A DNA stretch of 64,000 bases, taken from contig NZ_NXEJ01000012.1 in the NCBI RefSeq assembly GCF_002915175.1, forward strand, positions 1-64,000. Reading direction: 5' to 3'. This document shows positions 54,385-62,426 of this stretch, in pieces. This stretch comes from Agrobacterium rosae (GTDB taxonomy: Bacteria; Pseudomonadota; Alphaproteobacteria; Rhizobiales; Rhizobiaceae). Positions within the stretch are counted from its first letter, which is position 1; each line of letters opens with the position of its first letter. Position numbers and translations under genes: made by a program. A model generated the notes under the pieces. The model was not told the DNA's origin, did not search any database, and was given only the letters and a program-made list of their open reading frames with translations.

Positions 54385-56888
54385 TGGACCAATCCATACC
54401 CACGCAGAAGCTGTCTCCAATCGCCTTGCACAGGCAGCTTGATGCGATCTGGAATGCCGGTTCGGGCATCAAGCGATTTGCCGCGGTCAATCACAATGTC
54501 ATCGGCAAACGTTTCATGGTGACGGCGCTGGTTTTTTTCGCGATTGGCGGATTTTTGGGCATGCTAATCCGCACGCAGCTGGCCACGGCCTCAAACGGGT
54601 TCATGGACGCCGCGCAATATGCGCAGGTCTTTACCATGCACGGGACAATCATGATGTTCCTGTTTGCCATCCCGTTTTTCGAAGGTCTGTCCATGTATCT
54701 TCTGCCGAAGATGCTGGGCGCGCGGGATCTGGCCTTTCCCAGATTATCCGCCTACGGTTATTGGTGTTATCTCTTCGGCGGCTCGATGCTGATTTTCGCC
54801 CTCGTCACGGGCATTGCCCCGGATGGCGGCTGGTTCATGTACACGCCGCTCTCCTCATCTAAATACAGCCCCGGTATCAATGCCGACATCTGGTTGCTGG
54901 GCATCACTTTCGTGGAGATTTCCGCGATCAGCGCCGCCATCGAAATCGTGGTCACGATCATCCGCATGCGTGCACCCGGAATGTCACTGGTGCGAATGCC
55001 GATCTTTGCGTGGTACATGCTCGTGGTCGGCGGCATGATGCTCGTGGGGTTTCCGCCCCTCATCCTCGGTTCGATCCTTTTGGAAGCGGAACGGGCCTTC
55101 GACCTGCCGTTCTTCGATCCCGACCGCGGCGGCGATCCGCTTTTGTGGCAGCATCTATTCTGGCTGTTCGGACACCCGGAGGTCTACATCATCTTTCTGC
55201 CGGCCGCAGGCGCGCTGTCCACCATCATCCCGGTGCTGGCGAGAACGACGCTGACCGGCTACGAAATCATCATTGCGGCTTTGGTGGCCATGGCCTTTCT
55301 TTCTTTCGGCCTGTGGGTGCACCACATGTATACGGTGGGCATTCCCCATGTCGCCCTGTCGTTTTTCTCAGCGGCAAGCGCGCTTGTCGCCATACCAACG
55401 GCGATTCAGATTTTCGCCTGGCTTGCGACGATGGCGCAGGGAAGGCCGCAGATCAGCATTCCCATGCTGCACATCATCGGATTTTTCTTTGTTTTCGTCA
55501 TGGGTGGATTGACCGGGGTGATGCTGGCCATGGTTCCGTTCGACCAGCAGGCACATGATACCCACTTCGTCGTCGCGCATCTGCATTACGTTCTTGTGGG
55601 CGGCTTCCTGTTTCCGATGCTTGCGGGTCTTTATTACTGGGTGCCGCACATCAGCGGACGCCAGCCCGTGCAACATCTGTCGCATGCAGCGTTCTGGATG
55701 ATCTTCGTCGGCTTCAACCTGACCTTTTTCATGATGCACTTGACCGGCCTGCTGGGAATGCCGCGCAGGATATATGCCTATCCCGAGGGCTCGCCGTGGG
55801 AATGGCTAAACCTGCTTTCGTCTTTCGGCAGCTTCATCATGGCAATGGGCTTCATGCTCGTCGCGCTCGATATGGTGTTGATCTACATCTTCGGAAAACC
55901 CTTCCGGCGCAATCCCTGGAAAGCGGGAACGCTTGAATGGGCCATGCCCACACCTCCACCATCCTACGGCTTCGCGTCGATCCCCCGCATTTCTGAACGG
56001 GCCGACAATCTGCCGATCGACAAGCTTGGGGCAGAACTGGCCGCAGGCAAGGGTTATCTGGGCTTTTCACGCAATGGCTGGATGGAAACACTTGGGGTCG
56101 ATGCCATTTCGGGCGAACCCAATCACATCATCCTTCTGCCGAGACCGACCTACCTGCCCCTGTTCACGGCAATCACAACTGGCGGGGTCTTCGTATCGCT
56201 ATTGCTGAAGCTCTATCCGGTCGCGGTGATTTTCGGAATGGCAACGCTTGGCCTGTTCCTGCTCTGGACCCGCAACCCGGATGCCAAGACGGATCGTGGC
56301 CTCCTCGACGCTTCCAGCGACTGCCGCATTCCTTTGCATTTCGAAAGTCGTGAGGCGCCGACCATTCTGGCGATGCGTCTGGTGCTCGTTGCCAATGCTA
56401 CGCTGTTTGCATCGCTGTTGTTCGGCGGCCTTTTCGTGTGGGTTTCCAACCTTGGTCCAAGACCAATCACCGACGTTGTAACCACCGCAGGTGCGGCTTG
56501 GATCATACCCCTCGCCATTTTTGCAGCATGTGCAGGCGCGGCATCGGGCGTGAAAAAGGGGCTGTATCGTCCCATGTTTCTCGCATCGCTCATCGCCTAT
56601 GGTCTGGCAGCGACGCTGTTGCTGGTGGAATTGCACAGACGTTTTACCATCGCCACGTCTACGGCCCTCAACGCCGTCGAATTTGCGGTCTCCTGCTACC
56701 TGCTTCTTCACCTTGGCCTTGGACTGGTTTTTGCCGGTTTTGGCCTGTGGCGCACGGGGGAATATGTTTCTGACGCACGGCAGAACGATCTGCGAATTGG
56801 TTCTCTCTGGCACCGGTACTTTCTTGGCGTCGTCCTGATCACGTGGCTGTATCCACTTCTCCTCACAACGCTGACGCCAGGAAGATAA
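54381..56888 (+). CDS. coxA: Fused cytochrome c oxidase subunits I and III
   Basis: An 835-aa catalytic subunit with subunit III joined at the C-terminus (from ~residue 650, where SREAPTILAMRLVLVANATL begins). It reduces O2 and may pump protons. The haem/copper ligands are intact: HPEVY (His265-Tyr269, including the D-channel Glu), HHMYT (His314/315) and HDTHFVVAHLHY. The D-channel Asp is kept (ARDLAFPR, Asp116). The following Asn of usual enzymes is Ser123 (PRLSAYGYW), and the K-channel Lys position in IPTGxKxFSW reads IPTAIQIFAW (Gln343). Paracoccus equivalents are N131 and K354. Proton pumping may therefore differ. Confidence 0.93.
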   Translation: MMDQSIPTQKLSPIALHRQLDAIWNAGSGIKRFAAVNHNVIGKRFMVTALVFFAIGGFLGMLIRTQLATASNGFMDAAQYAQVFTMHGTIMMFLFAIPFFEGLSMYLLPKMLGARDLAFPRLSAYGYWCYLFGGSMLIFALVTGIAPDGGWFMYTPLSSSKYSPGINADIWLLGITFVEISAISAAIEIVVTIIRMRAPGMSLVRMPIFAWYMLVVGGMMLVGFPPLILGSILLEAERAFDLPFFDPDRGGDPLLWQHLFWLFGHPEVYIIFLPAAGALSTIIPVLARTTLTGYEIIIAALVAMAFLSFGLWVHHMYTVGIPHVALSFFSAASALVAIPTAIQIFAWLATMAQGRPQISIPMLHIIGFFFVFVMGGLTGVMLAMVPFDQQAHDTHFVVAHLHYVLVGGFLFPMLAGLYYWVPHISGRQPVQHLSHAAFWMIFVGFNLTFFMMHLTGLLGMPRRIYAYPEGSPWEWLNLLSSFGSFIMAMGFMLVALDMVLIYIFGKPFRRNPWKAGTLEWAMPTPPPSYGFASIPRISERADNLPIDKLGAELAAGKGYLGFSRNGWMETLGVDAISGEPNHIILLPRPTYLPLFTAITTGGVFVSLLLKLYPVAVIFGMATLGLFLLWTRNPDAKTDRGLLDASSDCRIPLHFESREAPTILAMRLVLVANATLFASLLFGGLFVWVSNLGPRPITDVVTTAGAAWIIPLAIFAACAGAASGVKKGLYRPMFLASLIAYGLAATLLLVELHRRFTIATSTALNAVEFAVSCYLLLHLGLGLVFAGFGLWRTGEYVSDARQNDLRIGSLWHRYFLGVVLITWLYPLLLTTLTPGR

Positions 56889-56891
56889 GCC

Positions 56892-57212
56892 ATGCGATAT
56901 CGCCTGCTCATCCTCATTCTCGGACCATACATATTGTGGAGCGTCTATTTCGTCACGCTCTACGGGGTCCAGGCCATCGGATGCAGGGCGAACTGGGACA
57001 CGGCTTTTCTGCCCGGCTTTTCTGTGCTGAGAGTGGTACTTGTGGCTATCCTGGCGGCATCGACCATTCTGTCGGTGGCAATGTATATTCTGGCCGGGCG
57101 ATTAGAAATGAACCAGTTGGTGATCAAAAGGATCGGGCGCTACTGCGCAGCCGCAGGAATATTATCGTCCATGATCACCTTTCCGGGCGTTTTGTGGTTG
57201 GAATTGTGTTGA
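56892..57212 (+). CDS. Small membrane protein in oxidase operon
   Basis: A 106-aa protein with three hydrophobic helices (YRLLILILGPYILWSVYFVT, VVLVAILAASTILSVAMYIL, and the C-terminal end) and a conserved-looking LYGVQAIGC. It starts three bases after the subunit I/III stop. No family is recognised. Its position suggests an accessory or assembly role for the oxidase, perhaps like small subunit IV-type proteins. Confidence 0.7.
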   Translation: MRYRLLILILGPYILWSVYFVTLYGVQAIGCRANWDTAFLPGFSVLRVVLVAILAASTILSVAMYILAGRLEMNQLVIKRIGRYCAAAGILSSMITFPGVLWLELC

Positions 57213-57280
57213 ACGCCGCACTGAACCTTCACGCAATCAAGTTGCCTCTATCTCGAGGCAGCCGGCAACCTAATCTCACG

Positions 57281-57445
57281 TTAGCCCTGGGGCTGAATAA
57301 CCACTTTGACGCAAACGTCTGTCTTGCCGCGGAACGTCTTGCAGGCATCTAGTCCTTCTTCAAGCACGATACGGTAAGTGATCGGGAACGAAGGATCGAT
57401 TTTGCCATCGACGATCAATTGTATTTTCGTCTGAAGCGTTTCCAT
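57281..57445 (-). pseudogene. Relic of a zinc-type alcohol dehydrogenase (C-terminus)
   Basis: The last ~50 residues of a medium-chain zinc alcohol dehydrogenase on the minus strand: ETLQTKIQLIVDGKIDPSF, ITYRIVLEEGLDACKTFRGK and VCVKVVIQP, ending at a stop at 57281-57283. Upstream of codon ~55 the frame is closed, and no catalytic or NAD-binding domain is present. Confidence 0.7.
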
Positions 57446-57622
57446 TGCTTGGTTCAGGTCTCACCCACCCGAAATTTAGGGAAAAGGTTCTTGTTCCACC
57501 GTCCAACATGGCTTGAGATGGCTGGTTTACTTCGAAACAAAAAATCATTTCGTCAGCTATGTGAGCCGGAACTAAACAAGGGGTTCGACGTTTGTGGCGC
57601 ACTTTATTCAGGAGTTGCAAAT

Positions 57623-57868
57623 ATGTCCGGACCAAGTGCTCGTTGGAGCGCCCCTGTCGAGTTTAATTTCCCATCGAACGGCTCCTATGAGGTGGGCGGC
57701 CCATTCGAAGCGCTCGTGCATATGACGGAACAGTGGCCAGCTGTCCAAGGCCCAAATTTTGTGAGAGCCCGAAGCGCCTGCCGGGCGGCACTGGCGGGAC
57801 ATAAATCTGTCGATGATGCTCGCACCGCTTTTGAGGCTGCGGTCGCAGAAGCGCGCCATCGACACTAA
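57623..57868 (+). CDS. DUF982 family protein
   Basis: An 81-aa DUF982 protein, a family common in rhizobia and of unknown function. The typical pattern is present: WSAPVEF, a Gly-rich turn (YEVGGPFEALVHMTEQW), RSACRAALAGHKSVDDARTA, then a helical end. The start is ATG 57623, behind AGGAG; the open frame reaches much further upstream but without the signature. Confidence 0.85.
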   Translation: MSGPSARWSAPVEFNFPSNGSYEVGGPFEALVHMTEQWPAVQGPNFVRARSACRAALAGHKSVDDARTAFEAAVAEARHRH

Positions 57869-57970
57869 AATTTGCTACTGCGGTTCTGGAACAAATGACA
57901 TCTGGTCGAGCTTAGTGCCCCGTAACCATGTTCATTGGTCTGCGCTACTCGTTTGCGGTGGCCAAGGTAA

Positions 57971-58474
57971 TTACTCTTGATCCGGCGGTTTAACCGGCAA
58001 GTTGACAGGGTTCCCTTCGGACTTAAAGTTGGTCATCACTCTCAAGGTCGCGAAAGTGACAACTGAGAGAACAATTGCTGTGTCATATGATCCCAGCCCC
58101 ACTGCAGCGCCAATGGCACCTGTCGCCCATATGCTCGCAGCCGTTGCAGTTCCGCGCGTTCCCATTTTGCCGACAAGGATCGCTCCGCCTCCGATAAAAC
58201 CGACGCCATTGATCAGACCTTCAAGCACCCGGGCGGTTGCCTCTGCATTGCCGAGCGTGATCTTTTCCGACGCTTGTATGAAGCCACATGCCGCAATCGC
58301 AACCAATGGAAAGGTCCGGAGGCCCGCGCTTCGCTCATGTTGCTCGCGGTCCCATCCAATAGGAAGTGCGAGAAGATACGCTACAAGTAATGCGATCAGA
58401 TGAGGAAAGAAGTTGAGTTCAATGCCAAACGATAAAAGCCATTCGCTCAAGTGACGTCCTCCGGTGCCATCCAT
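57971..58474 (-). CDS. MgtC/SapB family membrane protein
   Basis: A 167-aa inner-membrane protein of the MgtC family, linked to growth in low magnesium and, in pathogens, to ATP synthase control. Four to five hydrophobic helices are seen, with the family landmarks PIGWDREQHERSAGLRTFPL, GVGFIGGGAILVG and GTATAASIWATGAIGAAVG. It is shorter than MgtC proper and lacks its C-terminal soluble domain, as in many SapB-type proteins. Confidence 0.9.
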   Translation of the reverse strand: MDGTGGRHLSEWLLSFGIELNFFPHLIALLVAYLLALPIGWDREQHERSAGLRTFPLVAIAACGFIQASEKITLGNAEATARVLEGLINGVGFIGGGAILVGKMGTRGTATAASIWATGAIGAAVGLGSYDTAIVLSVVTFATLRVMTNFKSEGNPVNLPVKPPDQE

Positions 58475-58670
58475 GGCCGAGTGTTTCGTTTCCGCCGCTT
58501 TTCGATCAAAATGTGAAGGCGTAGTCGTGAAACGGTATATTCAAATTTCGACATATTGGAAGATAACTATCACGGCAAAAGATTCGTTAAAGGCCAAACG
58601 GTTTGCCGTAAGGCGTTAGATGGAGAAACACTCGTACGAGGATATAACGCGTGATCCGGTTACCCCTGAC

Positions 58671-59279
58671 TTACAATTCTGACAGCGTTCTGAACACTGC
58701 GTAGCCCGTCCCGGTAGCTAATAGCAGTGCTAGACATGCTAGCAGGCCGTCGCGCGCAGCAAGTGACAACCCGATGAGAGCTACTGCCGCCATCGGTAAA
58801 GTGCTCGCAAAAGGAATGAGTTCAAGTGGTGGTACTGTCGCACAAAGGGCGATAGACAATGCCGCCAGCCCCTGAAGAAAAGGTGGTTTCGTTGCCCACG
58901 CTAGTCGCGGGCGAACTACCTTGTCGATCCATTGCGATGCGGGCTCGATCTTCTCAATTCCACGCTCAATCTTGCGGCCACTTACCTTTCTTTTTTCCAG
59001 CCAACCGGGAAGCCATATATGCGCTCGCCCGAACACGATTTGTATGGCAAAAAAACTGACAGCAAGTGCAATGACGCTCGGAAGGCCCGGGATTCCTCCG
59101 ATTGGGCTAATCTCGATGAGCGCCGGGATTGTCAGAAAAGGTCCGAAACTGCGTTCTCCAACTGTTTCCCTTATCTTATGAATTGATAGTTCTTCAGAGT
59201 CTCGCGCGAGAGCCTTGATATCTCGGAGAAGCCCACCGAGGTTCTGCTGTCTTAGGTCAGCGTTAGCCTCCGAGGTCAT
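58671..59279 (-). CDS. ExoD-family exopolysaccharide synthesis protein
   Basis: A 202-aa ExoD-family membrane protein, named for a Sinorhizobium meliloti gene affecting exopolysaccharide and alkaline tolerance; its biochemical role is not known. The first ~50 residues are soluble. The rest has hydrophobic helices with FGPFLTIPALIEISPIGGIP and the conserved PPLELIPFASTLP near the end. Confidence 0.88.
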   Translation of the reverse strand: MTSEANADLRQQNLGGLLRDIKALARDSEELSIHKIRETVGERSFGPFLTIPALIEISPIGGIPGLPSVIALAVSFFAIQIVFGRAHIWLPGWLEKRKVSGRKIERGIEKIEPASQWIDKVVRPRLAWATKPPFLQGLAALSIALCATVPPLELIPFASTLPMAAVALIGLSLAARDGLLACLALLLATGTGYAVFRTLSEL

Positions 59280-59348
59280 ATATCGTTTCCAATATCTACG
59301 CGCTCAAAGCGGGGCAAAAGTTGTAGGCCGATCTACATGGGGCCAAAC

Positions 59349-59963
59349 TCATTGCTCACCGGGATATTGATGCCCCTGCAGGAGGTTGGCGAGATGCGCC
59401 GTGTTCCGTACCAGCATTTCCACCATCGTCGTTACCGTGTCGGGGGTCTCATCCAAATCGACGGAGTTGGTCGATCCCATTGCTTCACCAACCCAATAGG
59501 CGACGGCGTTTGCCGGGATCGTAAAGCCGACATCATTCAAGGCCTGGAAAACTTCGGCAGACACATGATGGGCACCGTCCTCATTACCAACCACAGCGAC
59601 AGCGGCAACCTTTCCATAAGAAACCATACGACCTTGGTCATCGGTTTCCTCCAAAAACGCATTCATGCGCTCCAGCGCCCGCTTTATGACGCTTCCCGGC
59701 TGCCCAAGCCATATAGGGGTGCCGACAAGAAGGATGTCCGCATTTAGAATTTTCGTCCTTATCGCGGGCCAAGCATCGCCCTCCCCCTCATCAGATGTGA
59801 CGCCGGGCTTGATGTCGTGATCTGCCAGCCAAACCGTCTCTGTCACTGCATCGAAAGACTTGAATTCCTCCGCTATGAGGTCAAGCAGACGTGCGGTCGA
59901 CGATGTCTCTGTTGATGATGATGATTTGAGAGTGCCGTTGAGGGCAAGAACCTTCAGTGCCAT
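59349..59963 (-). CDS. NAD(P)H-dependent FMN reductase/flavodoxin-like
   Basis: A 204-aa flavodoxin-fold oxidoreductase. The FMN phosphate loop is ALNGTLKSSSSTETS near the N-terminus. The central VGTPIWLGQPGSVIKRALER and GNEDGAHHVSAEVFQALND match the NADPH-dependent FMN reductase family. I start at 59963, behind GGAGGAAG; the longer frame to 60008 would add 15 residues. It probably reduces quinones, azo dyes or similar compounds. Confidence 0.88.
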   Translation of the reverse strand: MALKVLALNGTLKSSSSTETSSTARLLDLIAEEFKSFDAVTETVWLADHDIKPGVTSDEGEGDAWPAIRTKILNADILLVGTPIWLGQPGSVIKRALERMNAFLEETDDQGRMVSYGKVAAVAVVGNEDGAHHVSAEVFQALNDVGFTIPANAVAYWVGEAMGSTNSVDLDETPDTVTTMVEMLVRNTAHLANLLQGHQYPGEQ

Positions 59964-60436
59964 ATCTTCCTCCAGAAAAATGTGTGTTCGTTCAGCAATC
60001 TCTATCACGATGATCGACGGCCCAGGATCAGCTAAACAACTGCCATGCCAACCTTGGAACGGGGTATTTGGTTCCCCGAAACATGCGGTTCACATTCGGT
60101 CGTCACGTGAACACCCGACCGCCGCATCCGGCAGTTTGTCACAATTGGTCAACCGATGGAGATGATGAAAATAAGCCCACAAGATTTGGAGGCGCTGAAT
60201 ATCGCAATCGGTCGGTCGTGCCGATCAACCTGAGAACAACGATCATTCCCTTCGACGTCCATGAGACCAGCAAATCATATGATCTGGACACTGGTCCTTT
60301 GACTTATGCTATCCTCGCTGAGCGCCACAAAGGACGAAAATCGTTCCTTCAAGCCCCAGGAACATTGTCGATGCTGAACAGTTGAAAGGCCTGCCAGTCC
60401 GGCTTGAATATCAACAAAGAGACCCGAGCAGCACCA
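59964..60436. other. Intergenic, no supported gene
   Basis: About 470 bases. A plus-strand frame 60068-60385 exists but has no recognised domain, and I do not call it. Confidence 0.4.
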
Positions 60437-60628
60437 ATGAACGAGAAACGGGATATCTGGATCAGCGCACGCGCATATGCACTTTGGGAAGAAAACGGGC
60501 GGATAAACGGACACGATAACGAACACTGGCTGCAAGCCGTCCGAGAATACGAGCTTATGATGCAAACCCGCGCATCGCCTGATGGTTCGGAAATACTGGC
60601 CATCCGAAAACACGAAGAGACGACTTAG
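60437..60628 (+). CDS. DUF2934 family small protein
   Basis: A 63-aa protein with the DUF2934 pattern (RDIWISARAYALWEENGRIN, GHDNEHWLQAVREYE), common in rhizobia and of unknown function. The start is ATG 60437, where the family's sequence begins. Confidence 0.82.
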   Translation: MNEKRDIWISARAYALWEENGRINGHDNEHWLQAVREYELMMQTRASPDGSEILAIRKHEETT

Positions 60629-60738
60629 CCGTGGACGACATTCGTCAGAGCAACAATGGGTCGATACTATCGAAACTAGTCATGAGGGGCCGCCTGCTGG
60701 CGCTCACAATAGCAGCATCTGCACGAAGGAAACATTCA

Positions 60739-60990
60739 TTGGATACCGCTCTGTTGGTCGGATACCTTGCCTCGATGTGTTCGGTCTCAAGCTTCGTTCC
60801 ACAGGTCTATAAGGTTGTCAGGACCGACGATACGAAAGCAATCTCAACAGGAATGTACTGTCTCACGGTTACAGGATTTGCGCTCTGGACCGCATTCGGG
60901 GTGATGCGCACCGAATGGCCTATCATCTTGACAAATTCCGCTTGTTTCTTTTTATCCCTGGTCATTCTCGTAAAAAAGCTAAGATCGTAG
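60739..60990 (+). CDS. SemiSWEET-type sugar transporter
   Basis: A small membrane protein of the SemiSWEET/PQ-loop family, which dimerises to carry sugars. I place the start at TTG 60739, behind AAGGA, which gives 83 residues and three helices, the normal size. The longer frame from GTG 60631 would add 36 residues. FVPQVYKVVRTDD holds the PQ motif, followed by the W and N positions (TEWPIILTN) of the sugar pocket. Confidence 0.82.
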   Translation: MDTALLVGYLASMCSVSSFVPQVYKVVRTDDTKAISTGMYCLTVTGFALWTAFGVMRTEWPIILTNSACFFLSLVILVKKLRS

Positions 60991-61071
60991 GCGCTCTCGA
61001 ACGGGTGTGCCATAACAATCGGTCCGAGTTAAATATAGGTGAGAGGCTGAATGGGGTCGAGCGGGGGCGCG

Positions 61072-61323
61072 TCAGGCGTCTTCAGCAATCACACCTCTCG
61101 ACACCGAATTCAACAGTATCCTGTCCATTGAAGACCCATCCGAGCGCGCAATCTCAAAATAGATTCCGTTTAGGTCGTCACCGTTAATCATTCTGTCCGC
61201 GGCCAGTTCTCGCGCAGTCTTCATCGCCTCTACACACGCATTTTTGTCATTCGCAAATTCAGCGCCGTGCTCGTCGATCATCTCGCCGTCTTCATCGTGG
61301 ACACGGAAAAAATACATTGGCAT
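61072..61323 (-). CDS. DUF6894 family protein
   Basis: An 83-aa protein of a small family widespread in alphaproteobacteria (PMYFFRVHDEDGEMIDEHGA, DKNACVEAMKTARELAADRM). Function unknown. It probably forms a short alpha/beta domain. Confidence 0.82.
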   Translation of the reverse strand: MPMYFFRVHDEDGEMIDEHGAEFANDKNACVEAMKTARELAADRMINGDDLNGIYFEIARSDGSSMDRILLNSVSRGVIAEDA

Positions 61324-61349
61324 GGCGTTACCGTTCGAGTGGGAATCGA

Positions 61350-61532
61350 TTATTTTCCCGGTTCGTCAGTTTGGATATGGTGGGCTTCGAGAAGTGCGAT
61401 CATCTCGTCTGCCTCGTCCTCTGTCAGCGCATCAATAGGAAGGTCATCGACTGTAGCCGGACTTGCCGTGACAGAGTCGATGACGGTCCAAAATTCATCA
61501 TGAATGTTTTTTCGTTTTTCGAACTGGCTCAT
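61350..61532 (-). CDS. Small acidic protein of unknown function
   Basis: A 60-aa frame on the minus strand, starting SQFEKRKNIHDEFWTVIDSV, acidic towards the C-terminus (LTEDEADEMIALLEAHH). No family is recognised. Its protein-like composition and place beside other small minus-strand genes support it moderately. Confidence 0.5.
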   Translation of the reverse strand: MSQFEKRKNIHDEFWTVIDSVTASPATVDDLPIDALTEDEADEMIALLEAHHIQTDEPGK

Positions 61533-61844
61533 GGCGTAATTTCATCAAAATGACTTTGTGGGTCAATACGAGTTCTTGCGACCAATAAATTCCAGTCTCG
61601 CAGATAGTGGTGGTGAACGGCGTCAGCTGAAGAGGCTGCAAGGGCCGATGGTTGGAGCCTCGGTATGACGGCCATACGCTCGTGTACGTGGCGGTCGCTG
61701 ATCCTCGGTGATATTTGTGGTTCGCAACTAAACCGAATTGTTCTGCGGACCGTAATGTTAATCGATCGTGAGTGGTGATTGCACTGCCAATCATCCCTCA
61801 CGGCACGGCATGTTGGCATGAAAAGAACAAGAGCTACGACAGGT
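61533..61844. other. Intergenic
   Basis: About 310 bases with no credible gene, apart from possible N-terminal codons of the PAS protein if it starts at 61818. Confidence 0.4.
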
Positions 61845-62348
61845 ATGGAAAATCCAAGACCGAAATTAATCGAACACTCGATGCAAGGAGCAGGCTTTTA
61901 TTCGTGGTCACTCCACACGAATATTCTGACGGCCGACAAGGCATATGCGGACATCTACGAGATCGACGAGAGAGAGCTGGCGCATGGGTTACCGGTCGAG
62001 TACATCCTCGCCAGGATCGCTGACCAAGACCGTCCCCGGTTGGCAGCTCGAATTCATGACGTCATTCTTGGCGGGCAGTCATTTGTTTCGTCGTACGGCA
62101 TCGTTTGTCCGAGCGGCTGCACGAAAGCTCTTCTGAGCATGGGCTCGTGTTCGAGAGACGCAAACGGCGATCCGTCAATCTATACTGGAATCGTTCTCGT
62201 CGAGCGGAATTTCGGCAATGCAGTGGAAGCCGTGCAACTCGAGTCCCAGATTTCGGCGGCGATCGATTTAGCAAGAAACGGCAGGCACGAGCTTACTGAA
62301 CGCTATCTCGTGTCGGCGCATAAATCATTGGCGACCACTGGGCTGTAA
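61845..62348 (+). CDS. PAS-domain protein without output domain
   Basis: A ~167-aa protein (start uncertain: 61818 or 61845). Most of it is one PAS fold (GAGFYSWSLHTNILTADKAY, ILARIADQDRPRLAARIHDV). It ends in a helix (AVEAVQLESQISAAIDLARN). No kinase, GGDEF or HTH follows, so it may act as a signal-binding partner of another protein, as reported for some small PAS proteins. Confidence 0.72.
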   Translation: MENPRPKLIEHSMQGAGFYSWSLHTNILTADKAYADIYEIDERELAHGLPVEYILARIADQDRPRLAARIHDVILGGQSFVSSYGIVCPSGCTKALLSMGSCSRDANGDPSIYTGIVLVERNFGNAVEAVQLESQISAAIDLARNGRHELTERYLVSAHKSLATTGL

Positions 62349-62378
62349 CGACCTGTCTGCCATTCGGCATTTCACACT

Positions 62379-62406
62379 AGCATCCGGCGTTTCGCTGCCG
62401 GATGCT
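62379..62406. terminator. Bidirectional terminator between PAS gene and AztD-ZinT gene
   Basis: AGCATCCGGC and GCCGGATGCT arms (10 bp) around an 8-base loop, between two convergent genes, 30 bases from the PAS stop and 20 bases from the AztD-ZinT stop. Confidence 0.6.
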
Positions 62407-62426
62407 GTGTTGGGTAACTCGATCGA

